Part shown: positions 1 through 13,419 of the stretch, piece by piece
Layout of the letters: every line of letters begins with the position of its first letter
Numbering within the stretch: position 1 is the stretch's first letter
DNA from: Globodera rostochiensis
Lineage: Eukaryota > Nematoda > Chromadorea > Rhabditida > Heteroderidae
Direction of reading: 5' to 3'
Length of the DNA stretch: 64,000 nucleotides
Assembly (NCBI GenBank): GCA_018350325.1
Contig: JAEVLN010000040.1
Location: 372,001-436,000 of the forward strand
Position numbers and translations under genes: made by a program
The notes under the pieces: generated by a model
Seen by the model: the letters and a program-made list of their open reading frames with translations, nothing else
Database searches by the model: none
What the model was told of the DNA's origin: nothing

Positions 1-3000
1 AATAAGCGCCGCCAAATCAAAGAACACCCCCAAGCCTACGGGAATTCCCAAATCAGCATTACCTAAAATTCAAAATTACTCACTCGTTGGCAACTAGCAT
101 ACAATTGAGCCCAAACTGAAGGCGGTTAAGATCTGGCAGGCAAAAATTATCAATCAATTGAGCGGGTCCCCAAATTCCTAAGGCCTAATAAGGGACTCAG
201 CGCCGCTTGTTGGCCCTAATCTAAGCTACCATTCAATTGGGGGAGGAACCAAATTCAATAGCAGCTAAAATCGGTTACGAAAATCACACAACAGAATTAT
301 TGTTAGTTAACACACAAAAAGAAAAAATATTTAAAAAACACAAAAATATTTGAAAAACCTGAATCTGTAAGGATTTTTTTTACAAAAACCTTCATAAATT
401 TTATAATGAATCGGTAATTTGGGGTTAAATTTTCTCAATTCCCTGTCTTCGCTCTCTCTCCCCTTACTTCGCCTTCTCTCTTCCCCTAACCTCATTCTCT
501 CTCACGCTCTTTCTCGCGCTCTCTTCGCCTACCTTCTCTCTCACTCTCTCTCTCTCTCTTTCACTTTATCTCTCCCGCGCCCTTCTCTCTCTCCGCCTGG
601 TGTTGGTACAAAGCCACCTGTTGCGCCAAATCTACGCTGGCAGAGGGCAAGTACGCAAAGCCCTGAAACATTATTGTTGGCCTATTTTTATATCAAAGGG
701 GCTATTAAAAGCTTAAGTTCGACCAATATCCTGCCAACAAACGATTGCAACCAAACTGATTCGATTAATGGCAACCAACAAAACTGTCCATCAATTGCGA
801 AGGGCCAAATTCACTAGCACCCAAAGGGTGATTGCCAATATCAAAGGGGTATTAAAAGTTTAAGTTCAATCAATATCCTGCCAACAAACGGTTGCAAGCA
901 AACTGGATTCGATTAAGATCTGGCACCCAACAAAACTGTCAATCTATTGCGAAGGGACAAATTCACTAGCAGCCAAAGGCTGATTGCCAATATAAAAGGG
1001 GTTATTAAAAGTTTAAGTTCGATCAACATCCTGCCAACAAGCGGTTGCAATCTGGCAACCAACAAAACTGTCAATCAATTGCGAAGGACCAAATTCACAA
1101 GCAGCCAAAGGCTGATTGCCAATATCAAAGGAGTTAATCCTGCCAGCAAACGATTGACAAGCGAACTGCGCTCGGGCGCCTCTCAGCCAGCCCGGTCGTG
1201 TGGCCAAATAAAGCTGGCGCCAAACCTCTTGTTTACCCAATCTAAACGAGTAATCAAATAAGCGCCGCCAAATCAAAGAACACCCCAAGCCTACGGGAAT
1301 TCCCAAATCAGCATTACCTAAAAATTCAAAATTACTCACTCGTTGGCAACTAGCATACAATTGAGCCCAAACTGAAGGCGGTTAAGATCTGGCAGGCAAA
1401 AAATTATCAATCAATTGAGCGGGTCCCCAAATTCCTAAGGCCCTAATAAGGGACTCAGCGCCGCTTGTTGCCTAATCTAAGCTACCATTCAATTGGGGGA
1501 GGAACCAAATTCAATAGCAGCTAAAATCGGTTACGAAAATCACACAAACAGAATTATTTTAGTTAACACAAAAAAGAAAAAATATTTAAAAAACACAAAA
1601 AATATTTGAAAAACCTTGAATCTGTAAGGATTTTTTTTACAAAAACCTTCATAAATTTTATAATGAATCGTAATTTGGGGTTAAAATTTTCTCAATTCCC
1701 TGTCTTCGCTCTCTCTCCCCTTACTTCGCCTTCTCTCTTCCCCTAACCTCATTCTCTCTCACGCTCTTTCTCGCGCTCTCTTCGCCTACCTTCCCTCTCA
1801 CTCTCTCTCTCTCTCTTTCACTTTATCTCTCCCGCGCCCTTCTCTCTCTCCGCCTGGTGTGCGTACAAAGCCACCTGTTGCGCAAATCTACGCTGGCAGA
1901 GGGCAAGTACGCAAAGCCCTGAAACATTATTGTTGGCCTATTTTTATATCAAAGGGGCTATTAAAAGTTTAAGTTCGATCAATATCCTGCCAACAAACGG
2001 TTGCAATCTGGCAACCAACAAAACTGTCAATCAATTGCCAAGGACCAAATTCACAAGCAGCCAAAGGCTGATTTGATTGTCAATATCAAATCGGCTATTA
2101 AAATTTTAAGTTCGATCAATATCCTGCCAACAAACGATTGCAAACAAACTGGATTCAATTAAGATCTGGTATCCAACAAAGCTGCCAATCAATTGCGAAG
2201 GAACAAGTTCACTAGCAGCCAAAGGCTGATTGCCAATATCAAAGGAGTTAATCCTGCCAGCAAACGATTGACAAGCGAACTGCGCTCGGGCGCCTCTCAG
2301 CCAGCCCGGTCGTGTGGCCAAATAAAGCTGGCGCCAAACCTCTTGTTTACCCAATCTAAACGAGTAATCAAATAAGCGCCGCCAAATCAAAGAACACCCC
2401 AAGCCTACGGGAATTCCCAAATCAGCATTACCTAAAAATTCAAAATTACTCACTCGTTGGCAACTAGCATACAATTGAGCCCAAACTGAAGGCGGTTAAG
2501 ATCTGGCAGGCAAAAAATTATCAATCAATTGAGCGGGTCCCCAAATTCCTAAGGCCCTAATAAGGGACTCAGCGCCGCTTGTTGCCTAATCTAAGCTACC
2601 ATTCAATTGGGGGAGGAACCAAATTCAATAGCAGCTAAAATCGGTTACGAAAATCACACAAACAGAATTATTTTAGTTAACACAAAAAAGAAAAAATATT
2701 TAAAAAACACAAAAAATATTTGAAAAACCTTGAATCTGTAAGGATTTTTTTTACAAAAACCTTCATAAATTTTATAATGAATCGTAATTTGGGGTTAAAA
2801 TTTTCTCAATTCCCTGTCTTCGCTCTCTCTCCCCTTACTTCGCCTTCTCTCTTCCCCTAACCTCATTCTCTCTCACGCTCTTTCTCGCGCTCTCTTCGCC
2901 TACCTTCCCTCTCACTCTCTCTCTCTCTCTTTCACTTTATCTCTCCCGCGCCCTTCTCTCTCTCCGCCTGGTGTGCGTACAAAGCCACCTGTTGCGCAAA

Positions 3001-6000
3001 TCTACGCTGGCAGAGGGCAAGTACGCAAAGCCCTGAAACATTATTGTTGGCCTATTTTTATATCAAAGGGGCTATTAAAAGTTTAAGTTCGATCAATATC
3101 CTGCCAACAAACGGTTGCAATCTGGCAACCAACAAAACTGTCAATCAATTGCGAAGGGCCAAATTCACTAGCAGCCAAAGGCTGATTGCCAATATCAAAG
3201 GGGGTTATTAAAAGTTTAAGTCGATCAACATCCTGCCAACAAGCGGTTGCAATCTGGCAGCCAACAAAACTGTTAATCAATTGCGAAGGGTCAAATTCAC
3301 TAGCAGCCAAAGGCTGATTGCCAATATCAAAGGAGTTAATCCTGCCAGCAAACGATTGACAAGCGAACTGCGCTCGGGCGCCTCTCAGCCAGCCCGGTCG
3401 TGTGGCCAAATAAAGCTGGCGCCAAACCTCTTGTTTACCCAATCTAAACGAGTAATCAAATAAGCGCCGCCAAATCAAAGAACACCCCAAGCCTACGGGA
3501 ATTCCCAAATCAGCATTACCTAAAAATTCAAAATTACTCACTCGTTGGCAACTAGCATACAATTGAGCCCAAACTGAAGGCGGTTAAGATCTGGCAGGCA
3601 AAAAATTATCAATCAATTGAGCGGGTCCCCAAATTCCTAAGGCCCTAATAAGGGACTCAGCGCCGCTTGTTGCCTAATCTAAGCTACCATTCAATTGGGG
3701 GAGGAACCAAATTCAATAGCAGCTAAAATCGGTTACGAAAATCACACAAACAGAATTATTTTAGTTAACACAAAAAAGAAAAAATATTTAAAAAACACAA
3801 AAAATATTTGAAAAACCTTGAATCTGTAAGGATTTTTTTTACAAAAACCTTCATAAATTTTACAATGAATCGTAATTTGGGGTTAAAATTTTCTCAATTC
3901 CCTGTCTTCGCTCTCTCTCCCCTTACTTCGCCTTCTCTCTTCCCCTAACCTCATTCTCTCTCACGCTCTTTCTCGCGCTCTCTTCGCCTACCTTCCCTCT
4001 CACTCTTTCTCTCTCTCTCTTTCACTTTATCTCTCCCGCGCCCTTCTCTCTCTCCGCCTGGTGTGCGTACAAAGCCACCTGTTGCGCAAATCTACGCTGG
4101 CAGAGGGCAAGTACGCAAAGCCCTGAAACATTATTGTTGGCCTATTTTTATATCAAAGGGGCTATTAAAAGTTTAAGTTCGATCAATATCCTGCCAACAA
4201 ACGGTTGCAATCTGGCAACCAACAAAACTGTCAATCAATTGCCAAGGACCAAATTCACAAGCAGCCAAAGGCTGACTTGATTGTCAATATCAAATCGGCT
4301 ATTAAAATTTTAAGTTCGATCAATATCCTGCCAACAAGCGATTGCAAACAAACTGGATTCAATTAAGATCTGGTATCCAACAAAACTGCCAATCAATTGC
4401 GAAGGACCAAGTTCACTAGCAGCCAAAGGCTGATTGCCAATATCAAAGGGGGTTATTAAAAGTTTAAGTCGATCAACATCCTGCCAACAAGCGGTTGCAA
4501 TCTGGCAGCCAACAAAACTGTTAATCAATTGCGAAGGGTCAAATTCACTAGCAGCCAAAGGCTGATTGCCAATATCAAAGGGGCTATTAAAAGTTTAAGT
4601 TCGATCAATATCCTGCCAACAAACGGTTGCAATCTGGCAACCAACAAAACTGTCAATCAATTGCGAAGGACCAAATTCACAAGCAGCCAAAGGCTGATTG
4701 CCAATATCAAAGGAGTTAATCCTGCCAGCAAACGATTGACAAGCGAACTGCGCTCGGGCGCCTCTCAGCCAGCCCGGTCGTGTGGCCAAATAAAGCTGGC
4801 GCCAAACCTCTTGTTTACCCAATCTAAACGAGTAATCAAATAAGCGCCGCCAAATCAAAGAACACCCCAAGCCTACGGGAATTCCCAAATCAGCATTACC
4901 TAAAAATTCAAAATTACTCACTCGTTGGCAACTAGCATACAATTGAGCCCAAACTGAAGGCGGTTAAGATCTGGCAGGCAAAAAATTATCAATCAATTGA
5001 GCGGGTCCCCAAATTCCTAAGGCCCTAATAAGGGACTCAGCGCCGCTTGTTGCCTAATCTAAGCTACCATTCAATTGGGGGAGGAACCAAATTCAATAGC
5101 AGCTAAAATCGGTTACGAAAATCACACAAACAGAATTATTTTAGTTAACACAAAAAAGAAAAAATATTTAAAAAACACAAAAAATATTTGAAAAACCTTG
5201 AATCTGTAAGGATTTTTTTTACAAAAACCTTCATAAATTTTATAATGAATCGTAATTTTGGGTTAAAATTTTCTCAATTCCCTGTCTTCGCTCTCTCTCC
5301 CCTTACTTCGCCTTCTCTCTTCCCCTAACCTCATTCTCTCTCACGCTCTTTCTCGCGCTCTCTTCGCCTACCTTCCCTCTCACTCTCTCTCTCTCTCTTT
5401 CACTTTATCTCTCCCGCGCCCTTCTCTCTCTCCGCCTGGTGTGCGTACAAAGCCACCTGTTGCGCAAATCTACGCTGGCAGAGGGCAAGTACGCAAAGCC
5501 CTGAAACATTATTGTTGGCCTATTTTTATATCAAAGGGGCTATTAAAAGTTTAAGTTCGATCAATATCCTGCCAACAAACGGTTGCAATCTGGCAACCAA
5601 CAAAACTGTCAATCAATTGCCAAGGACCAAATTCACAAGCAGCCAAAGGCTGATTTGATTGTCAATATCAAATCGGCTATTAAAATTTTAAGTTCGATCA
5701 ATATCCTGCCAACAAACGATTGCAAACAAACTGGATTCAATTAAGATCTGGTATCCAACAAAGCTGCCAATCAATTGCGAAGGAACAAGTTCACTAGCAG
5801 CCAAAGGCTGATTGCCAATATCAAAGGAGTTAATCCTGCCAGCAAACGATTGACAAGCGAACTGCGCTCGGGCGCCTCTCAGCCAGCCCGGTCGTGTGGC
5901 CAAATAAAGCTGGCGCCAAACCTCTTGTTTACCCAATCTAAACGAGTAATCAAATAAGCGCCGCCAAATCAAAGAACTCCCCAAGCCTACGGGAATTCCC

Positions 6001-6643
6001 AAATCAGCATTACCTAAAAATTCAAAATTACTCACTCGTTGGCAACTAGCATACAATTGAGCCCAAACTGAAGGCGGTTAAGATCTGGCAGGCAAAAAAT
6101 TATCAATCAATTGAGCGGGTCCCCAAATTCCTAAGGCCATAATAAGGGACTCAGCGCCGCTTGTTGCCTAATCTAAGCTACCATTCAATTGGGGGAGAAA
6201 CCAAATTCAATAGCAGCTAAAATCGGTTACGAAAATCACACAAACAGAATTATTTTAGTTAACACAAAAAAGAAAAAATATTTAAAAAACACAAAAAATA
6301 TTTGAAAAACCTTGAATCTGTAAGGATTTTTTTTACAAAAACCTTCATAAATTTTATAATGAATCGGTAATTTGGGGTTAAAATTTTCTCAATTCCCTGT
6401 CTTCGCTCTCTCTCCCCTTACTTCGCCTTCTCTCTTCCCCTAACCTCATTCTCTCTCACGCTCTTTCTCGCGCTCTCTTCGCCTACCTTCTCTCTCACTC
6501 TCTCTCTCTCTTTCACTTTATCTCTCCCGCGCCCTTCTCTCTCTCCGCCTGGTGTGCGTACAAAGCCACCTGTTGCGCAAATCTACGCTGGCAGAGGGCA
6601 AGTACGCAAAGCCCTAAAACATTATTGTTGGCCTATTTTTATT
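1..6643. repeat. Young tandem array of ~1.1-1.4 kb satellite units
   Basis: Six units start at 1, 1257, 2371, 3459, 4839 and 5953, giving steps of 1256, 1114, 1088, 1380 and 1114 bases; the last unit stops matching near 6643. Each unit has the same parts in order: a conserved ~290 bp head, an AT-rich block with runs of A, a CT-rich block of ~180 bp, and a tail made of ~140 bp subrepeats that each contain the word tattaaaag. The length differences come from different numbers of tail subrepeats. Units look almost identical to each other by eye, which points to recent homogenisation. The open frames of 60-159 codons on both strands repeat with the unit and I treat them as non-coding. Confidence 0.93.
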
Positions 6644-6745
6644 TTAGGTAACAAAAAACGCAATATTTAAAAAAGCACAAAATAATATTTGAAAAAGTTC
6701 GAATAGTAAGGATTTTTGACAAAAAACTTCATAAATTTTTGGTAA

Positions 6746-7067
6746 CGTATACAAGATTTAACTTTGTTCAAAATTTTTCTCAATTCCTCTTTTGCAAGGG
6801 GCCTTTCCTTTACCTGTTCTATCTTTTTTCTCCGCCTTCGTCCACTCTCTCTCTCTCTCTATCCTCGCTCCCCTATACTTCTCTTTCTCTATCCTCCTAA
6901 CTTCTCTCACATTTAACTTTCTTTGAAATTTTCTCAAATCCCTCTCTTACAATCGCTCTCTTCCCCTTCATTCTCCCTCTTTTTTTTCTCTCTCTCTTTC
7001 TGTATCTCTCGCTCTCTCTCTCTCCTTCTCTCTCTCCTTCTCTCTCTCTCTCGCTCTTTCTCTCTTC

Positions 7068-7101
<34 letters not shown>

Positions 7102-7211
7102 CGCTCTTTATCTCTCACCATCACTTCTCTCTTTCTCTCGCCCCCTTTAGGCGACAAACCGCCTTTTGGCCTAATCTGAGCTGCCAATCAATTGGTTGCA
7201 CACAATCTGAA
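6746..7211 (+). repeat. Left copy of a ~460 bp direct repeat (CT-rich)
   Basis: This stretch starts at cgtatacaag and ends at cacaatctgaa. It is nearly identical to 8482-8940, the main difference being a few CT dinucleotides. It consists mostly of TCTC and TTTC tracts. Together the two copies bracket the foreign insert at 7212-8481. Confidence 0.85.
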
Positions 7212-8481
7212 ATTATGGCAAGTGTGAAAATATGGCAAACAATAAGGCAAATTTCCAAAATTATGGCATTTGCCTTAAAAATAAGGCATTTTGGCCTCCC
7301 TGTCCTCAAATTTTTGACCGTCATTCACATATTTCTGATACTCATTTTTATAATTGATCACTGAATTCTCATATTTTTAACACTGATTTAGCATTCCTCA
7401 ACCGGCAGTCCGGATAATTCTAGTAATCATTTCTCACAATTCTGACGTTTTTCTCGGTATTTTCCTCCCTCTCGCTGATTCTTCTTTTTGTCTTCAAATC
7501 GTCATATTATTGAGCATTCTTCTCATATTTGTCACCTTTGTTCTAATAGTTGTAAGTCTGAGTTTCGATTTCATGTTGTAAGTTTTCTTTGTTTTCAATG
7601 AAATTTCCTTAAAATTTTCAAATTGTTTCCCTTTTCAATAAAATTCATCCCGACAGTCGTTTTTTGAAAGATCGGCTCAATGTTTTTTCTATTTCAATTT
7701 CAGTTTTAACCCGAAAAAATTGACGACAAATTTTCAAGTTTTTTGATTTTTAACCGAAAAAAAATCAACCGACCCTTCCATCTCTCCAAAATTGGAAATA
7801 AATATAAAAGAGCAAAAACAGACAAAATAGAATCTTTAAATAAAATATTTTGGCATCTTTTCTCACCTATTTAGAACCTATTTTGATATTTTTTTGAACC
7901 TAAAATCTCATCCTGAAAGCGAGGGCTGCACGATTGCTTTATTTATAAATAATAAAAAAGACATTAATATAAGCTTCAATCAAAATTAATAGATTAAAAA
8001 AATTTTATTGTTTAAATACACTGTTTGGTTGGAGGTGCTTGTTAATTGGTGAGCGGCAGAAACGTGTCTTTAAGGTTGTGGTTTAATTACTTTTCAGTTA
8101 AATGATAAAACTACCAACTCTTTGATTGTTATTTCGTCATTCGACGGGCCAACGTGGAATTGGCATCTTTTGTACAGGTCGAAACCAAATTCGTCAACTT
8201 TTTGCCGGTACAATTGGGTCATGTTGGAGATGCATCCCCATTCCATGATTTCTTTATTTCGGTTGGTAATTTAATAAAAATAATGCACTAATTGTTGAAT
8301 AAAAAATTAGAATTAAAAGAAAGGCAAGATTTTAAATGCATTAATATATTTTATTGGCTTCATTCTAAAAAAAGTCTTACTATTTTTGCAATAAATTGCA
8401 TAGCAGTAGTGATTCGGTGCATATTTTGGACTTTTTTTTTGTGCATATATGATAAAAAATAATTTACACAATCGGGGTCCG
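7212..8481. other. Non-satellite insert between the direct repeats
   Basis: Satellite words stop at the end of the left repeat and resume right after the right repeat. The insert begins with a dispersed piece rich in atggcaaat and aaggcat words that resembles 34556-34640. It then holds AT-rich sequence and a fragment of the cysteine-rich gene family found at 58.6-62.3 kb. Confidence 0.7.
8095..8440 (-). pseudogene. Fragment of the multi-module cysteine-rich gene
   Basis: Two minus-strand exon-like pieces match the last module of the gene at 58633-62275. The piece at about 8095-8264 encodes a segment starting TNRNKEIMEWGC and ending at a stop at 8095-8097. It aligns over its length with the terminal exon of the large gene, which starts TTNRQEIMEWGC. 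The piece near 8375-8435 encodes CYAIYCKNSK, matching CYAIHCRNS of the large gene. No signal peptide or upstream exons are present and the surroundings are satellite DNA, so I call it a relocated gene fragment. Synonymous and conservative changes suggest it is not a very recent copy. Confidence 0.75.
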
Positions 8482-8940
8482 CGTATACAAGATTTAACTT
8501 TGTTCAAAATTTTTCTCAATTCCTCTTTTGCAAGGGGCCTTTCCTTTACCTTTTCTATCTTTTTTCTCCGCCTTCGTCCCTCTCTCTCTCTCTCTATCCT
8601 CGCTCCCCTATACTTCTCTTTCTCTATCCTCCTAACTTCTCTCACATTTAACTTTCTTTGAAATTTTCTCAAATCCCTCTCTTACAATCGCTCTCTTCCC
8701 CTTCATTCTCCCTCTTTTTTTTCTCTCTCTCTTTCTGTATCTCTCGCTCTCTCTCTCCTTCTCTCTCTCCTTCTCTCTCTCTCTCGCTCTTTCTCTCTTC
8801 CTCTCTCTCTCTCTATCTTTCTCTTTCTCTCGCTCTTTATCTCTCACCATCACTTCTCTCTTTCTCTCGCCCCCTTTAAGCGGCAAACCGCCTTTTGGCC
8901 TAATCTGAGCTGCCAATCAATTGGTTGCACACAATCTGAA
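8482..8940 (+). repeat. Right copy of the ~460 bp direct repeat (CT-rich)
   Basis: Matches 6746-7211 almost base for base. After its end the sequence continues directly into satellite words (gtaagatctggcaggcaa), so this copy sits in the original satellite context on its right side, while the left copy does so on its left side. Confidence 0.85.
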
Positions 8941-10029
8941 TTGGGGTAAGATCTGGCAGGCAATCAATTCCGCCGTAGGGCAGCGCGGCTTATAATCCAA
9001 ATTAGGCTGCCAACAAGGCTGGGCACTGTCAAATCTAGCTGGAAATTAATTTAGCTTAAGCCCTAATCTAAGCTGCCAATCAATTGGACGAGGGGCCCAA
9101 ACCCAAAGACGATCAATATTTAGCCCCTACAGCACTCGCAAAGAAACGGAAGTCGGGTATTGGTTAGCAATTAATTCGGCCCATCAGGATAAAGCGGATA
9201 TGAGTCGATATTAGGCGCACCCAAGCCCCTGTTGTCAATCAATTTGGCGAGAGATCCAAATTGGGCAGCAGGCAAAATCTGGGTGGCAAGATCAAAGGGG
9301 AATTGTTGGAAAATTGAAGACCAATCAAGAGGAGGCAAACAAACGATTGCGAACAAATTGAATTCGGTCATTGGCTGGAAATTGTCGGCCCTAGAGCAAA
9401 CAGGATAGGGCCTAAATTAGGGGGATCCCCCTAAATCCGCTGTTGGGCCAATCTAAGCTGCGAATCAGCTGAGCGAGGGGACAAATTTACTCGCAGCTAA
9501 AATCGGGGTAGCAATATCAAAGGAAAATTATTGAAAAATCCAAATTCAAATTTAACAGATCTCTTGCCAACGACCCATTAGAACACTAACTGGGTCGAGA
9601 AAAGCCGGGGGGCGACGAAGACCGTGAAGGACGCCTTGCCATTTTCAAATACTCGGTTACTCAAGTCATACAAACGTTATTATTTTAGTTCACACAAAAT
9701 AATATTTTAAAAACTTTTAACGTTTAAAGATTTCGGCAAAATATTTTATCAATTTAGTAAAGTGTAGTAGATTTAACTTTTATCGCAAGCAAAATTATAG
9801 TAAACCGCTAAATCGGGCTACATTGATATCTTTAGAACGTTAGCTGAGTCATTTTTTGTACAGAAAGCCCAACAAGTTGCATTTTTTAAACTTTTTGTAA
9901 GGGGCTGGCCCAAATATAGGGTTTAAAATTCTCAAATCGTTATTAGTGCGCTTTTACGTGGAGACCCCAATCAATCAATCCACCAGCCATTGGGTTCTCC
10001 TAACCCGGTATATTCGCTCGGCTCTCTAT

Positions 10030-10850
10030 CCCTTCTCTCTTCTCTACACCCCTTACTTCTCTCCCTCCCTTCTCTCTTTCTCTCCCCCTTTACTTCCCCT
10101 CTCTCTCTTATTCGCAAGCCCTTCTCATTATCTCTCCCCTATACCTCTCTCTCTCTTATTCGCAAACCCTTCTCATTATCTCTCCCCTTTACCTCTCTCT
10201 CTCTCTTAGTTTCTTTCTTTCTCACTCTGTTTCTCTCTCCCTTTTCTCTTTCTCGCCACCCCTTACGTCTTTCTCTCTCTCTCTCTGACCTCCTTACTTC
10301 TATTTCTCTCTCTCTTCTCTTTCTCTCCACCCTTCCCCCTTTTACCCCTTTCTATTTCTCTCCACCCCTTACTTTCTCTCTCTTTCTCTCCACCCCTTAC
10401 CTCTCTTTCTCTCTCCCTTTTCTCTTTCTCGCCGCCCCTTACGTCTTTCTCTCTCTCTCACCCCCTTACTTCTTTTTCTCCCTCTTTCTCGCCACCCTTC
10501 CCTCTTTCACCCCTTTTTCTTTCTCTCCACCCCTTACTTTTCTCTCTATCTCTTTCTCTCCACCCCTTACCTCTCTCTCTCTCTTTCTCTCTCTTCCCTT
10601 TTCTTTTTCTCGCCACCCCTTACGTTTCTCTCTCTCTCACCCCCTTACTTCTCTTTCTCTCTCTTCTCTATTTCTCTCCACCCCTTACTTCTCTCTCTCC
10701 CCCCTCTCGCCCCCTTTACTTCCCTATCCCTTATCCGCCCGCCCGGCTCTTTCTCTCCCTTTACTTCTCCCCCTTTGCGGCTCTATTTCGCACCCCATTA
10801 CTTCCCTCTCTGTCTTATCCGCTCGCTCCTTTAGGCCCTCTGTTATCTCG
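10030..10850 (+). repeat. ~800 bp polypyrimidine tract
   Basis: Almost pure C and T on the plus strand, made of tctctctc, cccctta and ctttctctcc words in loose tandem. The 291-codon open frame across it (9990-10865) is low-complexity S, L, F and P and I do not call it a gene. A similar, shorter tract lies at 12760-12990. Confidence 0.85.
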
Positions 10851-13419
10851 CTTTTAATTGGGTGAAGCGGCCTAGTTTACTAGCAGCCAAAATCTGGCTG
10901 GCATACTCTAAAGCAGCAATATTTAAAAATCAATCAATCAATAGGGGCAACTAACAAACTAAACTAAATTCGGGTGTTGGCTGCTAATTAATTGAGCCGT
11001 AGAGTAGGAAAAGCAGGCCTGGCCCAAATTAGGCCGGCTTAAACCGGCTGTCGGGCCAAGTTAACGGCCGATCAATTGATCAGGAGCCCAAAATTCCCTA
11101 ACAGCCAATCTGGCGGACAATATCAAAGAAGAATTATTGAAGAATCAAACTCAAGCAGTATTTGGCACCTACAGTTGTCAAACAACCTGACCGGGGCAAG
11201 GCAGGCCTGCCAATCAATTCGGTCGGTGGTAGCACAGCTAATAAACCAAATTAGGCTGCCACATCACCGGCTGCTGCCAAAGCTAGGGACAAATTAATTG
11301 AGCTTAAGGGCTTCCCTGAATTCGGACAGTTAATTGGGGCGAGAACCAAATTCCTTAGCAGGCAAAATCTGGCGGCCAAAGGAGAATTCTTGAAAAACGA
11401 ATCTCCAATAATATCCGCCCAACGAACGAGGACAAACAAACTGCACTCGGGGGTTGTTATCGGAAACTATCTGCAATCAATCAATCGCCCCCAATCAGTA
11501 GCAGGGCAAGTCTGACGGCTATTATCAAAGCAGAATTATTTAAAAGCCCAAATTCAATCAATTTTTGGAAACCAACACTTGAGTTGAGTTTGGAGGCCGT
11601 AGAGTACAACAAAGCGAATAGTGCCTAAATTAGGTTGTCCTCAACTCCGCCTTTTTGCCGAATCTACGCTGCCAATCAATTGGGCGAAGGGTAATTCAGC
11701 AGCTAATCAGGCTGCTGAGCAAAAGAGTGCAGTTAAAAGGGTAAAGTCAATCAATATCCCGCCAACTAAACGGTCGCAAGCAAAGGCGCTCGAAGGTATC
11801 CAAATCTATTCCTCAATTAAGCCGGGGCTCCCGAATCAATTCACAGCCCAAGTTTGACGGCCGTTAGCAAAGAAGAATTATTTAAAAAGTCAATTTAATC
11901 AATATCCGTCCAGCAAACGATTGCTAACAAGCTGAATTCTGGTATTGATTGGCAGTTTTCGGACAAATCGGGTAGGGGCCAAATTAGTTTGAACCCGCAA
12001 AACCCCTGTTTAACCCTAGCTAAGCTCCCAATAAATTGGCCGTTGGCCAAAAGTCACTATCAGGCAAAAACTGGTTGCTAATATCAAAGGCCAATTATTG
12101 AAAAAGCAGCAATATTCAAGGCTAACAAAGGTTTGCAGACGTTTGAATTAGGGGGGCGTTTGGCTGCCCATTGACGTAAGGGTGAGCGGATAAGAGCCCC
12201 AAACTAGGGGCCCTTGGGCCCAAAACCCAGGGTTGAGACCAATTGAGCGTGAGCCAAAGGGCGAGGTACGCCAAATTTGGCCCCAATATATTGGGCGGCT
12301 TTAAAAGCAGTCTAACGCCTAAAGCGTTGGTTGGCAGATAAACCACTAACATATTCGGCAAATTCTATCCGCCTTTGCGCAAGCCGGATTATCGGTTTTC
12401 TTTAGCACCTATAACAGACCCTTCAAAACCCTAATTCAATCTATAGCCGGTCGTCAACAAACGCGCCAAGGCGCGAGGCTGGCAAGGGCCCTTGCCGTTT
12501 TTCAAATACTTGGGGCCGCAAATCATACAAACAATTCTTTAAAATTATTTTAGATAACACCAAAAACACAAAAATTAAAAATTCAAATAATAATATTGAA
12601 AAAACTTTTAATATTTAAAGATTTTGACAAAATATTTTATACATTTTTTTGTAAGTATCGAGATTGAACTTTGATCAATCAATCAATCAATCATTCGACA
12701 TCCACTGGGTCCTCCTCGCCCCTTACATTCTCTCGGCCTTCGTTTTCTTACAATCGCGCACTTTTACTTCTTTCTCGCTTTTCTCTCCCCCTTACATCTC
12801 TCTCTCTCTTTCTCTTTTCGTATTTCTTTCTTTCGCTCTACTCTCCCTTTCTTCCTCTCTCGCTCCTTACGTCTCTCTCTCGCTCAATCTCTCTCTTTCT
12901 CTACCCACCCGCTTCCTTCTCTTTCTTGGGGCCCTGCTGCCCTCTCACTGTCTCTCTCCGTTCCCTTTTCCCATCTTTTTACGCAGGGGCCTCAAAATCT
13001 CGCAATTCGGAAACTTTTCTTGCCCTTGAAGGCGCCGTTGATCAGTTATGTATACGGGTAAAGCCCGACAGATTGCCAATTTTGGAACACTCGAGCCTTA
13101 CTTAAGGGGTTGGGCCATTTGGCGCAGGGCAATTAAGGATTGGGCTGGAGAGGACCTATTGAAGGCTGGCTCAAAACATTTGCGGCTATCATTTGCTTTT
13201 TTCTGCAATTTCTTTGTTGTTGGCGGAGAGTAAAAGCTAGCAAACCTTTATTGATTTTGTAGGGGGGCGGTAATCTTTCCATTAAGGCTAAAAGGGGGCC
13301 AATTGGCGTACGCCACCGACAAACTCAACGGAAAGTAGTTACAGCCTTCCATTTCACCGGGTACGGTAGCAGCCCAGACCTATTGAGGGGGTGGGGCGCC
13401 AATTGAGCGCCAGCCAGCC

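Larger units (their letters stand above)
6644..13250. repeat. Older diverged satellite relatives
   Basis: No gene is seen here apart from the fragment in the 7212-8481 insert. The same building blocks as the young array recur in decayed form: words such as ctgccaatcaattg and aaaatctggc return about every 150 bp, and the AT-rich block recurs near 6650, 9680 and 12540, followed each time by a CT tract. This suggests an older unit of roughly 3 kb. The region reads as the aged flank of the array at 1-6643. Confidence 0.75.

Noticed and set aside
1013..6056. Repeated minus-strand frames of 115-159 codons (starting MYASCQRVSNFEF) and matching plus-strand frames in the young array
   Set aside because: They repeat with the satellite unit, have no domain, and both strands are open at once; nothing suggests selection on protein.
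6897..8916. Arginine/glutamate-rich minus-strand frames of 94-96 codons (also 8632-8916)
   Set aside because: They are the reverse of CT tracts (GA repeats), not real coiled-coil genes.
9990..10865. 291-codon frame rich in S, L, F and P
   Set aside because: It follows from a stop-poor CT tract; composition alone explains it.
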